Assembly: GCA_937906285.1 (NCBI GenBank)
Contig: CALCWL010000324.1
Coordinates: 1 to 10,508 of the forward strand
Source: an uncultured Rhodanobacter sp.
GTDB lineage: Bacteria; Pseudomonadota; Gammaproteobacteria; Xanthomonadales; Rhodanobacteraceae
Direction: 5' to 3'
Length of the DNA: 10,508 nucleotides
The notes under the pieces are model-generated. The model was not told the origin of the DNA, made no database searches, and saw only the letters and a list, made by a program, of their open reading frames with translations. Below, one piece after another: positions 1 through 7,557 of the stretch (its first letter is position 1; each line of letters opens with the position of its first letter). The translations under genes and the position numbers were made by a program.

Positions 1-440
1 TCGAGCAGGTTCCAGGTCTCGTCCATCCAGCCGCGGGCTTCGTCGATGCCGGCCTTCAGCGCGGTGGCGTAGGCCAGCAGCACGAAGGCGACGCCGTAGG
101 CCTGGTTGGAGCTGTCTTCCGGGCGGCCGTCGCGGATGGTCCAGTGGTAACCGCCGTTGGCTTCGTTGCGATGGACCTCGCGCAGGTAGCGCAGGCCGTG
201 CCGCGTGGCGTCGAGGTAGTCCGCGCGCCCGAACTCGATCGCCGCCATCGCGTAGTTGAAGACGAAGCGCGTGCTGCTGACCAGGTGGCGATGGCTGCGG
301 TCATAGACGGTGCCGTCGTCCTTGAAGTAGTGGAAGAAGCCGCCCGCCGGATCGATCGCGCGCGGATGGTAGAACGCCATCGTCTGCGCGATGTGGCTGC
401 GCAGGAAGTCGGGCGAGCGAAAATCGGGTGCGGCAGTCAT
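1..440 (-). CDS. AGE-family sugar isomerase/epimerase (probable mannose isomerase), N-terminal part
   Basis: The reading frame starts at the ATG at 440 and stays open to the left edge, giving 146 codons with the C-terminus missing. The family (N-acylglucosamine 2-epimerase, an alpha/alpha barrel, usually about 390-420 residues) includes cytoplasmic mannose isomerases, cellobiose epimerases and related enzymes. Seen in the sequence: GGFFHYFKDDGTVYD at residues 33-47, HLVSSTRFVFNYAMA at 52-66, and NEANGGYHW near 95-103. Arg58 in the STRF segment falls where I recall the family's conserved substrate-binding arginine. The start overlaps the stop of the upstream kinase gene as ATGA, so translation is probably coupled. 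Beside a fructokinase-like gene, an FHS sugar importer and a GH92 mannosidase, conversion of mannose to fructose is the likeliest reaction, but that is inference from context. The catalytic His/Glu residues of the later barrel helices lie outside the window, so other AGE activities cannot be excluded. Confidence 0.85.
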   Translation of the reverse strand, partial: MTAAPDFRSPDFLRSHIAQTMAFYHPRAIDPAGGFFHYFKDDGTVYDRSHRHLVSSTRFVFNYAMAAIEFGRADYLDATRHGLRYLREVHRNEANGGYHWTIRDGRPEDSSNQAYGVAFVLLAYATALKAGIDEARGWMDETWNLL

Positions 441-1432
441 GAATGCTTCTCCATGAAGTCGAGCACCTCGGCGCCACTGGGCATGGCGGCGAACGAGCCC
501 TGGCGGGTGACCGTGAGCGCGCCGCAGGCGGCGGCGAAGCGCAGCATCGCGTGCAGGCGCGGCAGCTGGCTCACCAGGTGGTCGAGCCGGTCGGGCGTCG
601 CGTCGAGTTCGGCCAGCCGACACAGCAGGCCGCCGACGAAGGCATCGCCCGCGGCGGTGCTGTCGACCACGGTCACGGCGTAGCCGGGCAATTCGCCTTC
701 GGCATCCGGGTGGAACCAGCGCATCGGCCGCGCTCCGTCGGTGACCACCAGCAACCGGGCGCGGCCGCGCCACAGGCGGTCCAGCGCCGCCTGCTCGCCA
801 TCCGGCGCCAGCCAGGCGAATTCCTCGGCGGAGAGTTTCACCACGTCGGCCAGGTGCAGCGCCGGCCACACCCGCGACAGCGCATCCACCCCGGCCGGCC
901 ACAAGGCCGGGCGCAGGTTGAGGTCCATGCTGACCAGCGCGCCGGCGCCGTGCGCGCGCTGCATGCCTTCGCGAGTGGCATCGGCGATGGCTGGCTCGGT
1001 CAGGCAGTTGGAACAGACGTGGAACACTGCCACGTCGTCGAAGGCGCCGGCGCGGAAATCAGCGGCACGGAATCGCAGGTCGGCGGTGCGCTCGCGATGA
1101 AAGATGAAGCTGCGCTCGCCCGCCGCATCCAGGGTGACCAGCGCCAGCGCGGTAGGCGCATCGCTCGTGCGCAACACGTCCGCGGTGCCCACGCCGGCGC
1201 GGTGCAGGTCGGCCAGCAGGAAATCGCCGAAGCGGTCGGTGGACAGCATGCCGGCGAAGCGCGCGTTGCCGCCCAGGCGCGCCACCGCCACGGCGACGTT
1301 GGCCGGCGCGCCGCCGGCGAACGGAATGAAGCTGGCAGCGAAGCCCTGCGCGTCGACGCCGCTGGCGTGCAGGTCGATCAGCGCTTCGCCGAAGCAGAGG
1401 ATCGGGCGGGGCGGAGTGGGCTCAGTCGACAC
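437..1432 (-). CDS. PfkB-family carbohydrate kinase, probable fructokinase
   Basis: This 331-residue protein is a typical length for the ribokinase/PfkB family of cytoplasmic ATP-dependent sugar kinases. Visible landmarks are the N-terminal strand ILCFGEALIDLH (11-22), the first family signature around FAGGAPANVAVAVARLGG (38-55), SMDLNLRPALW (168-178), VKLSAEE (198-204) and the C-terminal signature DSTAAGD (257-263), whose Asp263 is the expected catalytic base beside the anion hole. The start is a GTG at 1432-1430, 11 bp inside the end of the transporter gene; no ATG lies early enough to keep the first strand. The stop forms an ATGA overlap with the isomerase gene. Fructose is the best-supported substrate because an AGE-type isomerase and a sugar importer share the operon, and the product would be fructose-6-phosphate. 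A 2-keto-3-deoxygluconate or other PfkB specificity cannot be ruled out from sequence alone. Confidence 0.88.
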   Translation of the reverse strand: MSTEPTPPRPILCFGEALIDLHASGVDAQGFAASFIPFAGGAPANVAVAVARLGGNARFAGMLSTDRFGDFLLADLHRAGVGTADVLRTSDAPTALALVTLDAAGERSFIFHRERTADLRFRAADFRAGAFDDVAVFHVCSNCLTEPAIADATREGMQRAHGAGALVSMDLNLRPALWPAGVDALSRVWPALHLADVVKLSAEEFAWLAPDGEQAALDRLWRGRARLLVVTDGARPMRWFHPDAEGELPGYAVTVVDSTAAGDAFVGGLLCRLAELDATPDRLDHLVSQLPRLHAMLRFAAACGALTVTRQGSFAAMPSGAEVLDFMEKHS

Positions 1433-2738
1433 TGCTGCGGATCTTCGAGCCGCTGGCGCCGTAGAACACGATGTACAGGTAGCACAGCAGCGGCAGCACG
1501 AACGCGTGTTGCAGGCCGATCTGGTCGGCCAGTACGCCCTGCAGTTGCGGGATCACCGCGCCGCCGACGATGGCCATGATCAGCAGGCTCGACGCCTTGC
1601 TGGTCATCGGCCCCAGCCGCTCGATGCCGAGCGCGAAGATGGTGGGGAACATGATCGAGTTGAACAGGCCGATCGCGATGATGCTGAACATCGCCGTGGT
1701 GCCGGTGCTCGACATGGTGGTCAGCACGAGCAGCGCGTTGATCGCGGCGAAGGCGGCCAGCAGCTTGCGCGGCGAGATCCACGCCATCAGCGCCGAACCG
1801 GCAAAGCGGCCCAGCATCGCGCCGCCCCAGTACCAGGACACGTACTTGGCGGCCTCCTGCTCGCTCATGTGGCCGATGTCGGGCATCGAAAGATAGTTGA
1901 CCATGAAGCTGCCGATCGACACCTCGGCGCCGACGTAGAAGAAGATGCCCAGCACGCCGAACAGCACGTGCGGGTGGCGCAGCACGTCGGCGAAGCCATG
2001 GCGGCCGTGATCGTCCTTGTCGGTGGACTCGGTCAGTGCCGGCAGCCGGAACATCCACACGAACAGCGCCAGCAGGAACAGCACCACCGCCAGGCCGATG
2101 TACGGGAACTGCACCGCCTGCGCCTGCTGGGTGTCGTAGAGCAGGCGTTGCGCCGGCTCCAGCGCGGCGAGTTCGTCCGGGCTCTTGACCACGTTGGAGA
2201 GAATCAGCAAGCCGCCGAAGAGCGGCGCCAGCGTGGTGCCCAGCGAGTTCAGCGCCTGGGCCAGGGTCAGCCGGCTGGAGCTGGTCTTCTCCGGGCCGAG
2301 CAGGGCCACGTACGGATTGGCGGCCACCTGCAGCACGGTGATGCCGGTGGCCAGCACGAACAGCGCGCCGAGGAAGGCGGGGTAAAAGTGCAGCGCCGCG
2401 GCCGGCCAGAAACCCAGCGCGCCGATGCCGGCGATCGCCAGCCCGGCCACGATGCCCTTCTTGTAGCCCAGTGCCGCGACCATGCGCCCGGCCGGCATGC
2501 CCATCAGGAAGTACGCGCCGAAAAAGGTGAGCTGCACCAGGATCGCCTGCGCGTAGTTGAGCTGGAAGATCGACTTCAGGTGCGGGATCAGGATGTCGTT
2601 GAGGCAGGTCAGGAAGCCCCACATGAAGAAGATCGTGGTGAGCACGCCCAGCGCCAGCCAGCTGCTGGTGTAGGGCGCCCGGGGCGTGCCGTGATCCGGC
2701 GCGGTGCGGACGGGAAGGGGCGTAGCGGCATGGGCCAT
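1422..2738 (-). CDS. FHS-family (FucP/GluP-like) MFS sugar symporter
   Basis: The 438-residue protein has hydrophobic segments across its whole length, as expected for a 12-helix inner-membrane major facilitator; E. coli FucP is about the same size. Family landmarks include FFMWGFLTCLNDILIPHLK (37-55), the loop GMPAGRMVAALGYKKG (80-95) and VLQVAANPYVALLGPE (135-150), followed by the LAQALNSLGT helix. Asp48 corresponds to the coupling Asp46 of FucP; Gln137 sits where FucP has Glu135, a pattern I associate with GluP-like glucose/galactose members. The frame opens further upstream to 2822, but the extra 28 residues are Arg/Pro-rich and unlike a transporter N-terminus, so the ATG at 2738 is preferred although its ribosome site is weak (GGA eight bases upstream). 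It is the first gene of the minus-strand operon and overlaps the kinase gene by 11 bp. The likely cargo is a hexose, plausibly the mannose released by the divergent GH92 enzyme. Confidence 0.9.
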   Translation of the reverse strand: MAHAATPLPVRTAPDHGTPRAPYTSSWLALGVLTTIFFMWGFLTCLNDILIPHLKSIFQLNYAQAILVQLTFFGAYFLMGMPAGRMVAALGYKKGIVAGLAIAGIGALGFWPAAALHFYPAFLGALFVLATGITVLQVAANPYVALLGPEKTSSSRLTLAQALNSLGTTLAPLFGGLLILSNVVKSPDELAALEPAQRLLYDTQQAQAVQFPYIGLAVVLFLLALFVWMFRLPALTESTDKDDHGRHGFADVLRHPHVLFGVLGIFFYVGAEVSIGSFMVNYLSMPDIGHMSEQEAAKYVSWYWGGAMLGRFAGSALMAWISPRKLLAAFAAINALLVLTTMSSTGTTAMFSIIAIGLFNSIMFPTIFALGIERLGPMTSKASSLLIMAIVGGAVIPQLQGVLADQIGLQHAFVLPLLCYLYIVFYGASGSKIRSSVD

Positions 2739-2799
2739 GGCGATTCCGGTGCGGGAGACGGTCGGGTGCGGGTCGCCCGACGGCGGGCAACCGCGCCAA

Positions 2800-2813
2800 T
2801 GTAACCGTTTCCA
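2800..2813. promoter_or_regulatory. Putative LacI-family operator in the divergent intergenic region
   Basis: TGTAACCGTTTCCA is an imperfect 14-bp palindrome in which 10 of 14 positions are self-complementary. It has the central CG and outer TG...CA typical of LacI/GalR-family operators. It lies 62 bp upstream of the transporter ATG (2738) and 67 bp upstream of the GH92 ATG (2880), the only intergenic space serving both transcription units. On the minus strand the TACATT part could overlap a weak -10 element, which would suit repression. No LacI-type regulator gene is present in the window, so the cognate protein is unknown. Confidence 0.5.
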
Positions 2814-2879
2814 CGCCGGCACCGATCGCGCGCTGCAACATGGTACTTTCCCCGCTTGCCCGCCTCCCCCGAGATCGCC

Positions 2880-5150
2880 ATGACCCGTCGCTTTACGCTG
2901 ATGCTCGCCCTGCTGGCCTGTGCCGCCTGTTCATCGGTGATGGCCGCGGTCGGCCACGCCGGCGATGTCGACCCGCGCATCGGCACCGGCGGCGATGGCC
3001 ACACCTTCCCCGGCGCCACGGTGCCGTTCGGCATGATCCAGCTCTCGCCCGACACCGCGATGCCGGACTTCAAGCACGCCTACAAGTGGGCCGCCGGCTA
3101 CCGGTACGGCGACTCCAGCATCATGGGTTTCTCGCACACGCACTTCTCAGGTTCCGGCCATTCGGACCTGGGCGACGTGCTGGTGATGCCGATCGCCGGT
3201 GAGGTGAGGCTGGAACCCGGCGACGCGGCCAAACCCGGCAGCGGCTATCGCTCGCGTTTCTCGCACGACAGCGAAGTGGTGCAGGCCGGCTATTACGCGG
3301 TGACGTTGAGCGACTACGGCATCCGCGCCGAGCTCACCGCCGGTCGCCGCGTGGGCTGGCACCGCTACACCTTTCCGAAGAACAAGCCCGCCCACCTGCT
3401 GCTCGACCTGCGCCCCAGCATCTACGACTACCCCGGCAAGGTGCTGTGGTCGAAGCTGCAGGTGGCGAACGACGGCACGGTCACCGGCTGTCGCACCACC
3501 CGCGGCTGGGCGCCGGGGCGCGAGCTGTGTTTCGCCGTGCGCTTCAACCAGCCGATGACCTCGCGCACGCTGTACAACCGCGAGAGCGACATCGTCTACA
3601 AGGGCTTCAAGGGTCCCGGCAACCAGCCGGTCGACCATGATGCGCAGAACGGTCGCGCGCTGGTTGGCGTGTTCGACTTCGGCACGCTGAAGCAGCCGCT
3701 GGAGGTGAAGGTGGCGATCTCGCCGGTCAGCGCCGCCAACGCGATGGCCAACCTCGACGCCGATGGCAAGGGCTGGGATTTCGACGCCCGCCGTGCGCAG
3801 GCCAAGGCAGCCTGGGACCAGGCGCTGGCCGTGATCGACGTCGACGCCTCCGCCACCGTGCGCAAGCAGTTCTACACCGCGCTCTACCACGCCATGCTCT
3901 CGCCCACGCTGAGCATGGACGTCAACGGCGAGTATCGCGGCCCCGACCACGCCGTGCACAAGGCGGACGGCTTCGAGTTCTACTCGACCTGGTCGCTGTG
4001 GGACGTCTACCGCGCGCAGCAGCCGCTGATGGTGTTGTTGAACCCGCAGCGCAGCACCGACTTCATCCGCTCGCTGATCGCCGCGCGCGAGGCCAGCCCG
4101 TTCGGCATCCTGCCGGTGTGGGCGTACCAGGGGCTGGAGACGTGGTGCATGATCGGCTATCACGCCGTGCCGGTGATCGCCGACGCCTACATCAAGGGCG
4201 TGCGCGGCTTCGATGCGGACAAGGCGCTGCAGGCGATGGTGGCCAGCGCCACCTATGCACCGTACGGCGATCTCGCCGATTACATGAAGCTCGGCTACGT
4301 GCCGATCGACAAGGAACCCGAGGGCGCCTCCAAGACGCTCGAATACGCCTATGACGACTGGTCGCTGGCACAGATGGCGAAGGCCATGGGCCGCAAGGAC
4401 GTCGCCGCCACTTTCGGCAAGCGCGCCGGCAACTGGAAGAACGCCTGGGACCCGAAAACCGGCTTCATGCGCGCGCGGCTCGCCGACGGCACGTTTCGCG
4501 AGCCGTTCGATCCCACCGCGGCCGGCTACGGCAGCGACTTCACCGAAGGCAACGCGTGGCAGTACTCGTGGTACGTGCCGCAGGACGTGCCGGGCCTGAT
4601 CGAAGCGATGGGTGGCGCGGCGAAATTCGTGGACAAGCTCGATGCCCTGTTCGACGCCAGGGTCGACCCGGCGCACTTCAAGCACGTCGAGGACATCACC
4701 GGCCTGATCGGCTGGTACGCGCACGGCAACGAACCCAGCCACCACATCGCCTACCTCTACGACTACGCCGACGCGCCGTGGAAGACGCAGGAGCGTCTGA
4801 AGCAGATCATGGATAGCCAGTACGCCGCGCGGCCGGACGGACTCTCGGGCAACGACGACCTGGGCCAGATGTCGGCGTGGTACGTGTTCACCGCGCTGGG
4901 CTTCTACCCGGTGACGCCGGCCAGCGACACCTACGCGATCGGCCGGCCGTTCGTCCAACGCGCCACGCTGCACCTGAGCAACGGCAAGGACTTCACCGTC
5001 AGCGCCGCGCCGCTGGATGACGCGCACCCGTATGTCGGCGAGGTCACGCTGAACGGCAAGCCGCTGGCCGCACCCTTCCTGCATCACGCGCAGATTCTCG
5101 CCGGCGGCGAACTGCACTTCCGCATGCAGGCCGCGCCCAACCGCCGGTAG
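2880..5150 (+). CDS. GH92 family alpha-mannosidase, exported
   Basis: This 756-residue protein is a near full-length glycoside hydrolase family 92 enzyme. The family comprises calcium-dependent, inverting exo-alpha-mannosidases that trim mannose from N-glycans and related mannosides. Landmarks in order: VDPRIGTGGDGHTFPGA (30-46), GYRYGDSSIMGFSHTHFSG (73-91) running into SGHSDLGD (92-99), WSLWDVYRAQQP (371-382), EGNAWQYSW with Glu556 as the probable catalytic acid, HGNEPSHHIAYLY with Glu618, and GNDDLGQMSAW (657-667) carrying the acidic pair thought to belong to the base machinery. The N-terminus MTRRFTLMLALLACAACSS is a signal peptide; Cys14 or Cys17 might be lipidated, but neither gives a perfect lipobox, so signal peptidase I cleavage near Ala23 is also possible. 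The frame is open to a TTG at 2856, but the ATG at 2880 puts the basic n-region first. The intact HGNEPSHH segment fits alpha-1,2-type members, though linkage preference is not proven. It is divergent from the importer operon. Confidence 0.94.
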   Translation: MTRRFTLMLALLACAACSSVMAAVGHAGDVDPRIGTGGDGHTFPGATVPFGMIQLSPDTAMPDFKHAYKWAAGYRYGDSSIMGFSHTHFSGSGHSDLGDVLVMPIAGEVRLEPGDAAKPGSGYRSRFSHDSEVVQAGYYAVTLSDYGIRAELTAGRRVGWHRYTFPKNKPAHLLLDLRPSIYDYPGKVLWSKLQVANDGTVTGCRTTRGWAPGRELCFAVRFNQPMTSRTLYNRESDIVYKGFKGPGNQPVDHDAQNGRALVGVFDFGTLKQPLEVKVAISPVSAANAMANLDADGKGWDFDARRAQAKAAWDQALAVIDVDASATVRKQFYTALYHAMLSPTLSMDVNGEYRGPDHAVHKADGFEFYSTWSLWDVYRAQQPLMVLLNPQRSTDFIRSLIAAREASPFGILPVWAYQGLETWCMIGYHAVPVIADAYIKGVRGFDADKALQAMVASATYAPYGDLADYMKLGYVPIDKEPEGASKTLEYAYDDWSLAQMAKAMGRKDVAATFGKRAGNWKNAWDPKTGFMRARLADGTFREPFDPTAAGYGSDFTEGNAWQYSWYVPQDVPGLIEAMGGAAKFVDKLDALFDARVDPAHFKHVEDITGLIGWYAHGNEPSHHIAYLYDYADAPWKTQERLKQIMDSQYAARPDGLSGNDDLGQMSAWYVFTALGFYPVTPASDTYAIGRPFVQRATLHLSNGKDFTVSAAPLDDAHPYVGEVTLNGKPLAAPFLHHAQILAGGELHFRMQAAPNRR

Positions 5151-5189
5151 TCCGTGCGCCTCGCGCCGCAGGGCCGATTCGCCGGGTCG

Positions 5190-5198
5190 TGCCAGAAT
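5190..5198 (+). promoter_or_regulatory. Possible extended -10 element for the sensor-kinase operon
   Basis: In the 90-bp gap between the GH92 stop and the kinase start, TGCCAGAAT resembles an extended -10 (TGn followed by CAGAAT, four of six matches to TATAAT). It is 42 bp upstream of the ATG at 5241. No convincing -35 hexamer is found 16-18 bp further upstream, so this is a weak call. I see no terminator hairpin with a T-run in the same gap, so read-through from the GH92 gene is also possible. Confidence 0.22.
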
Positions 5199-5240
5199 GG
5201 AGCGGTCGTCGATGCTGGCGATCGCGGAGGGCCGGATCGA

Positions 5241-7037
5241 ATGAAATTCCGCAGTTTCATGAGTTGGCGAGTCGCCGGGCTGCTGTCGGCCATGTTGATC
5301 ATCGTCGGCCTGCCCTACGTGGTGACCCGGCTGAACACGCATGACACCGTGCTGGCCAACAACTGGGTCACCCATTCGACCGAGGTGCGCTCGGCCGCCT
5401 ATCGCGTCGCCTACCTGATCCGCAGCAGCGAGGTGGCGACCTACCGCATGCTGGTGGGCGACGTCGGCGCCGAGACGCGCGCCGAGGCCGAGAGCAGCGC
5501 GGCACAAGTACCGGAACTGCTGCAGCAGCTGCGCGCGATGACCCGCGACAACCCGGCCCAGCAGAGCCTGATCGGCGCGCTGGAAAACAGCGTCACCGGC
5601 CGCCTCACCCTGATGGCTCGCGCGCGCGAATTGCAGCGGCAAGGTGACGTGGGCCGCGCCGGGCAGGCGATGGGCGAGGCCACCGACCTGTTTCCGTTTG
5701 CCGCCACGATCGACGGCATCGTCGCCAACGAGGATGAGCTGCTGGCTGCACGCAAGCAGGCCGCCAAGCATCGCGAGTTCAACGGCCAGCTGGTGCAAGG
5801 CATTACCGCGCTGGCGCAGCTGGTGCTGCTGGCGATCATCGTGATCGCCTCGGAGCGGCAGATCCGCCAGCGGCGCCAGGCCGAGACGCGCGAGGGCCGC
5901 GCGGTGCTGCGTTCGCGGCTGATCCTGCAATCCGTGCGCGAACCGATTGCGCTGTTCGATGCCAACCTCAACAGCCTGCTGGTGAACAACGCCTTCGGCG
6001 CTCTCTACGGCGAGGACCCGCAGGAACCTTCGCGCACCCTCACCGAGATCGGCGGTGGCGTGTGGAACGACACGGCCTTGTTGCAGCGCTTTCGCGACGT
6101 GCTGCAGAGCGACCGCGAATTGTGGGATCACGACCTGGTGCAGCGCACGGCTGATGGTGCGCAGCGAAATATCGTGGTCAACGCGCGCCGGCTGCAGCAG
6201 GATCTCACCGACGAGCCGGCGCTGCTGCTCACGGTGAGCGACGTCACCGTGCGCGCGCTGACCGAGCAGAAGGTGATCGAGCTCAACCGCCAGCTCGAGG
6301 GCAAGATCGACCAGATCTCCGACATCAACCGCGAGCTGGAGGCGTTCAGCTACTCCGTCTCGCACGACCTGCGCGCGCCGCTGCGCCACGTGGCGGGCTT
6401 CGTGCGCAAACTCGAACATCATCTGGCCGGCCAGCTCGACGACAAGGCCAGCCATTACATCGGCGTGATCGACAGCGCGGCCCAGCGCATGGCGCTGCTG
6501 ATCGACGACCTGCTGGTGTTCTCGCGCCTGGGCCGCGGTCCGCTGCGGCTGCAGGCGGTGGACATGCAGTCGCTGGTGGAGGAGGCGAGGGCGCTGGCCG
6601 AATCGTCGGCGGAGGGGCGGCGCATCGTGTGGACGATCGGGCCCTTGCCGATGGTCATCGGCGACGCCAACATGTTGCGCACGGTGTGGCAGAACCTGCT
6701 CGGCAACGCGGTGAAATACACCGGGCGCTGCGAGGTGGCGCGCATCGAAGTCAGCGCCGAGCGCAGCGACCGGGGCGATTACGAGTTCGCCGTGGCGGAC
6801 AACGGCGCCGGCTTCGACATGCAATATGCGGACAAGCTGTTTGGCGTGTTCCAGCGCCTGCACCGCGCCTCGGATTTCCCGGGCAACGGCATCGGCCTGG
6901 CCAACGTGCGGCGCATCATCACGCGCCATGGCGGCAAGGTCTGGGCACGGGCTGCGCCGGACCAGGGCGCCACGTTCCATTTCTCGCTGCCCGCCACCGA
7001 CGTGGCCGGGGCGCAAAACGGAGGATCGGCGGCATGA
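5241..7037 (+). CDS. Membrane sensor histidine kinase: CHASE3-like, PAS, HisKA, HATPase
   Basis: The 598-residue protein should autophosphorylate on His375 and pass the phosphate to the receiver encoded next. Order of parts: transmembrane helix about 9-29; an alpha-helical periplasmic sensor about 31-180 resembling CHASE3 (DTVLANNWVTHSTEVR at 35-50); second helix about 186-203; a short linker; PAS-like domain about 222-340; HisKA with YSVSHDLRAPLRHV (371-384); N-box WQNLLGNAVKYTG (483-495, Asn489); G1 box DNGAG (520-524); G2 box GNGIGL (548-553). The HDLRAPLR form and the partner type resemble phytochrome-like kinases, but there is no GAF or PHY domain. The residue four after the histidine is Ala379, so the usual Thr/Asn of the HisKA phosphatase motif is missing. 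The ATG at 5241 has GGAGG ten bases upstream; a longer open frame from the GTG at 5154 lacks such a site. The stop overlaps the next start as ATGA. The signal is unknown. Confidence 0.93.
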   Translation: MKFRSFMSWRVAGLLSAMLIIVGLPYVVTRLNTHDTVLANNWVTHSTEVRSAAYRVAYLIRSSEVATYRMLVGDVGAETRAEAESSAAQVPELLQQLRAMTRDNPAQQSLIGALENSVTGRLTLMARARELQRQGDVGRAGQAMGEATDLFPFAATIDGIVANEDELLAARKQAAKHREFNGQLVQGITALAQLVLLAIIVIASERQIRQRRQAETREGRAVLRSRLILQSVREPIALFDANLNSLLVNNAFGALYGEDPQEPSRTLTEIGGGVWNDTALLQRFRDVLQSDRELWDHDLVQRTADGAQRNIVVNARRLQQDLTDEPALLLTVSDVTVRALTEQKVIELNRQLEGKIDQISDINRELEAFSYSVSHDLRAPLRHVAGFVRKLEHHLAGQLDDKASHYIGVIDSAAQRMALLIDDLLVFSRLGRGPLRLQAVDMQSLVEEARALAESSAEGRRIVWTIGPLPMVIGDANMLRTVWQNLLGNAVKYTGRCEVARIEVSAERSDRGDYEFAVADNGAGFDMQYADKLFGVFQRLHRASDFPGNGIGLANVRRIITRHGGKVWARAAPDQGATFHFSLPATDVAGAQNGGSAA

Positions 7038-7480
7038 ACAAGAAAGAGCTGCGCACCGTGCTGCTGGTCGAGGACAGCCTGGCAGACGCCGAGATGACGA
7101 TGGACGCGCTGGCCGAAGCCCACCTGGCCAACCCCGTGGTGCACGTCGAGGATGGCGTGGAATGCCTGGACTATCTGCGCTGCCGCGGCGCCTGGGCCGG
7201 GCGCGATCCGGGCGATCCGGCCGTGGTGCTGCTGGACATCAAGATGCCGCGCATGGACGGCCTGGAAGTGCTCACCCGCATGCGCCAGGACAAGCATCTG
7301 CGGCTTGTCCCGGTGGTGATCCTGTCCTCCTCGCGCGAGGAGATCGATCTGGCGCGCAGCTGGGATCTCGGCGCCAATGCCTACGTGATCAAGCCGGTGG
7401 ACGTGGACCAGTTCTTCGACGCCGTGCGCACCCTGGGGCGGTTCTGGGCGGTGCTGAACGAGGCGCCCGACGCGAATTGA
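7034..7480 (+). CDS. Single-domain response regulator, Rcp1/CheY-like
   Basis: This 148-residue protein consists of one receiver domain and no output domain. The acidic pocket is Glu13-Asp14, the phosphoacceptor Asp68 lies in VVLLDIKMPRMDG (64-76), the switch Ser98 follows VVIL, and Lys120 lies in YVIKPVD. The stretch RCRGAWAGRDPGDP (49-62), inserted before the acceptor strand, and the C-terminal RFWAVLNEAP are hallmarks of Rcp1-type receivers that partner phytochrome-like kinases. GGAGG sits nine bases before the ATG, and the start overlaps the kinase stop as ATGA, so the two proteins are probably made together and interact. It could be a phosphate shuttle or sink, or act by protein contact with the hybrid kinase downstream; the sequence does not decide between these. 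Confidence 0.93.
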   Translation: MNKKELRTVLLVEDSLADAEMTMDALAEAHLANPVVHVEDGVECLDYLRCRGAWAGRDPGDPAVVLLDIKMPRMDGLEVLTRMRQDKHLRLVPVVILSSSREEIDLARSWDLGANAYVIKPVDVDQFFDAVRTLGRFWAVLNEAPDAN

Positions 7481-7545
7481 TGCGTGGACAGATGCGCCCG
7501 GGCGGTCGTCCGCGGCGCCGACAACGGTGGCCGCACGGCCAGTGA
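7480..7545 (+). CDS. Possible 21-codon Arg-rich leader ORF between receiver and hybrid kinase genes
   Basis: A small frame begins at an ATG overlapping the receiver stop (TGATG), encodes 21 residues of which seven are Arg, and ends at 7545, 12 bp before the hybrid-kinase ATG. It could carry ribosomes across the gap by stop-start coupling. The only ribosome-site-like sequence (GAGG at 7460-7463) is too far upstream, and high GC makes short Arg/Gly/Pro frames common by chance, so this may well not be a gene. Confidence 0.15.
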   Translation: MRGQMRPGGRPRRRQRWPHGQ

Positions 7546-7557
7546 CGGAGAAACCCC

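Noticed and set aside
644..664. The kinase signature reads DSTAAGD rather than DTTGAGD.
   Set aside because: The Ala-Ala-Gly-Asp form is common in ribokinase-type PfkB proteins, and the catalytic Asp is present, so it does not suggest inactivity.
2775..2788. GC-rich hairpin (GCCCG, 4-base loop, CGGGC) in the transporter leader, considered as an attenuator or terminator.
   Set aside because: The stem has only five pairs and no T-run in either direction; such stems are expected by chance at this GC content.
443..2804. Long plus-strand open frames opposite the kinase and transporter genes (443-1579 and 1104-2804).
   Set aside because: They are low-complexity, Arg/Gln/His-rich translations with no motif, antisense to genes with full family signatures.
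1378..2841. A 487-codon minus-strand frame overlapping the transporter gene in another phase.
   Set aside because: It has an Arg/Pro/Gly-rich composition with no membrane pattern; the overlapping transporter frame has clear FHS motifs.
5151..5240. TGGCAC on the minus strand near 5190, considered as a sigma-54 promoter because of the nearby PilR-type gene.
   Set aside because: The matching GC-containing -12 element is absent at the required spacing, and the orientation would point back into the GH92 gene.
3147..7016. A 1289-codon open frame on the minus strand opposite the GH92 gene, the 90-bp gap and the sensor-kinase gene.
   Set aside because: It is rich in His, Arg, Gln, Ala and Val with no recognisable domain. 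The plus-strand genes below it carry complete family motifs, and high third-position GC removes stop codons from the antisense frame.
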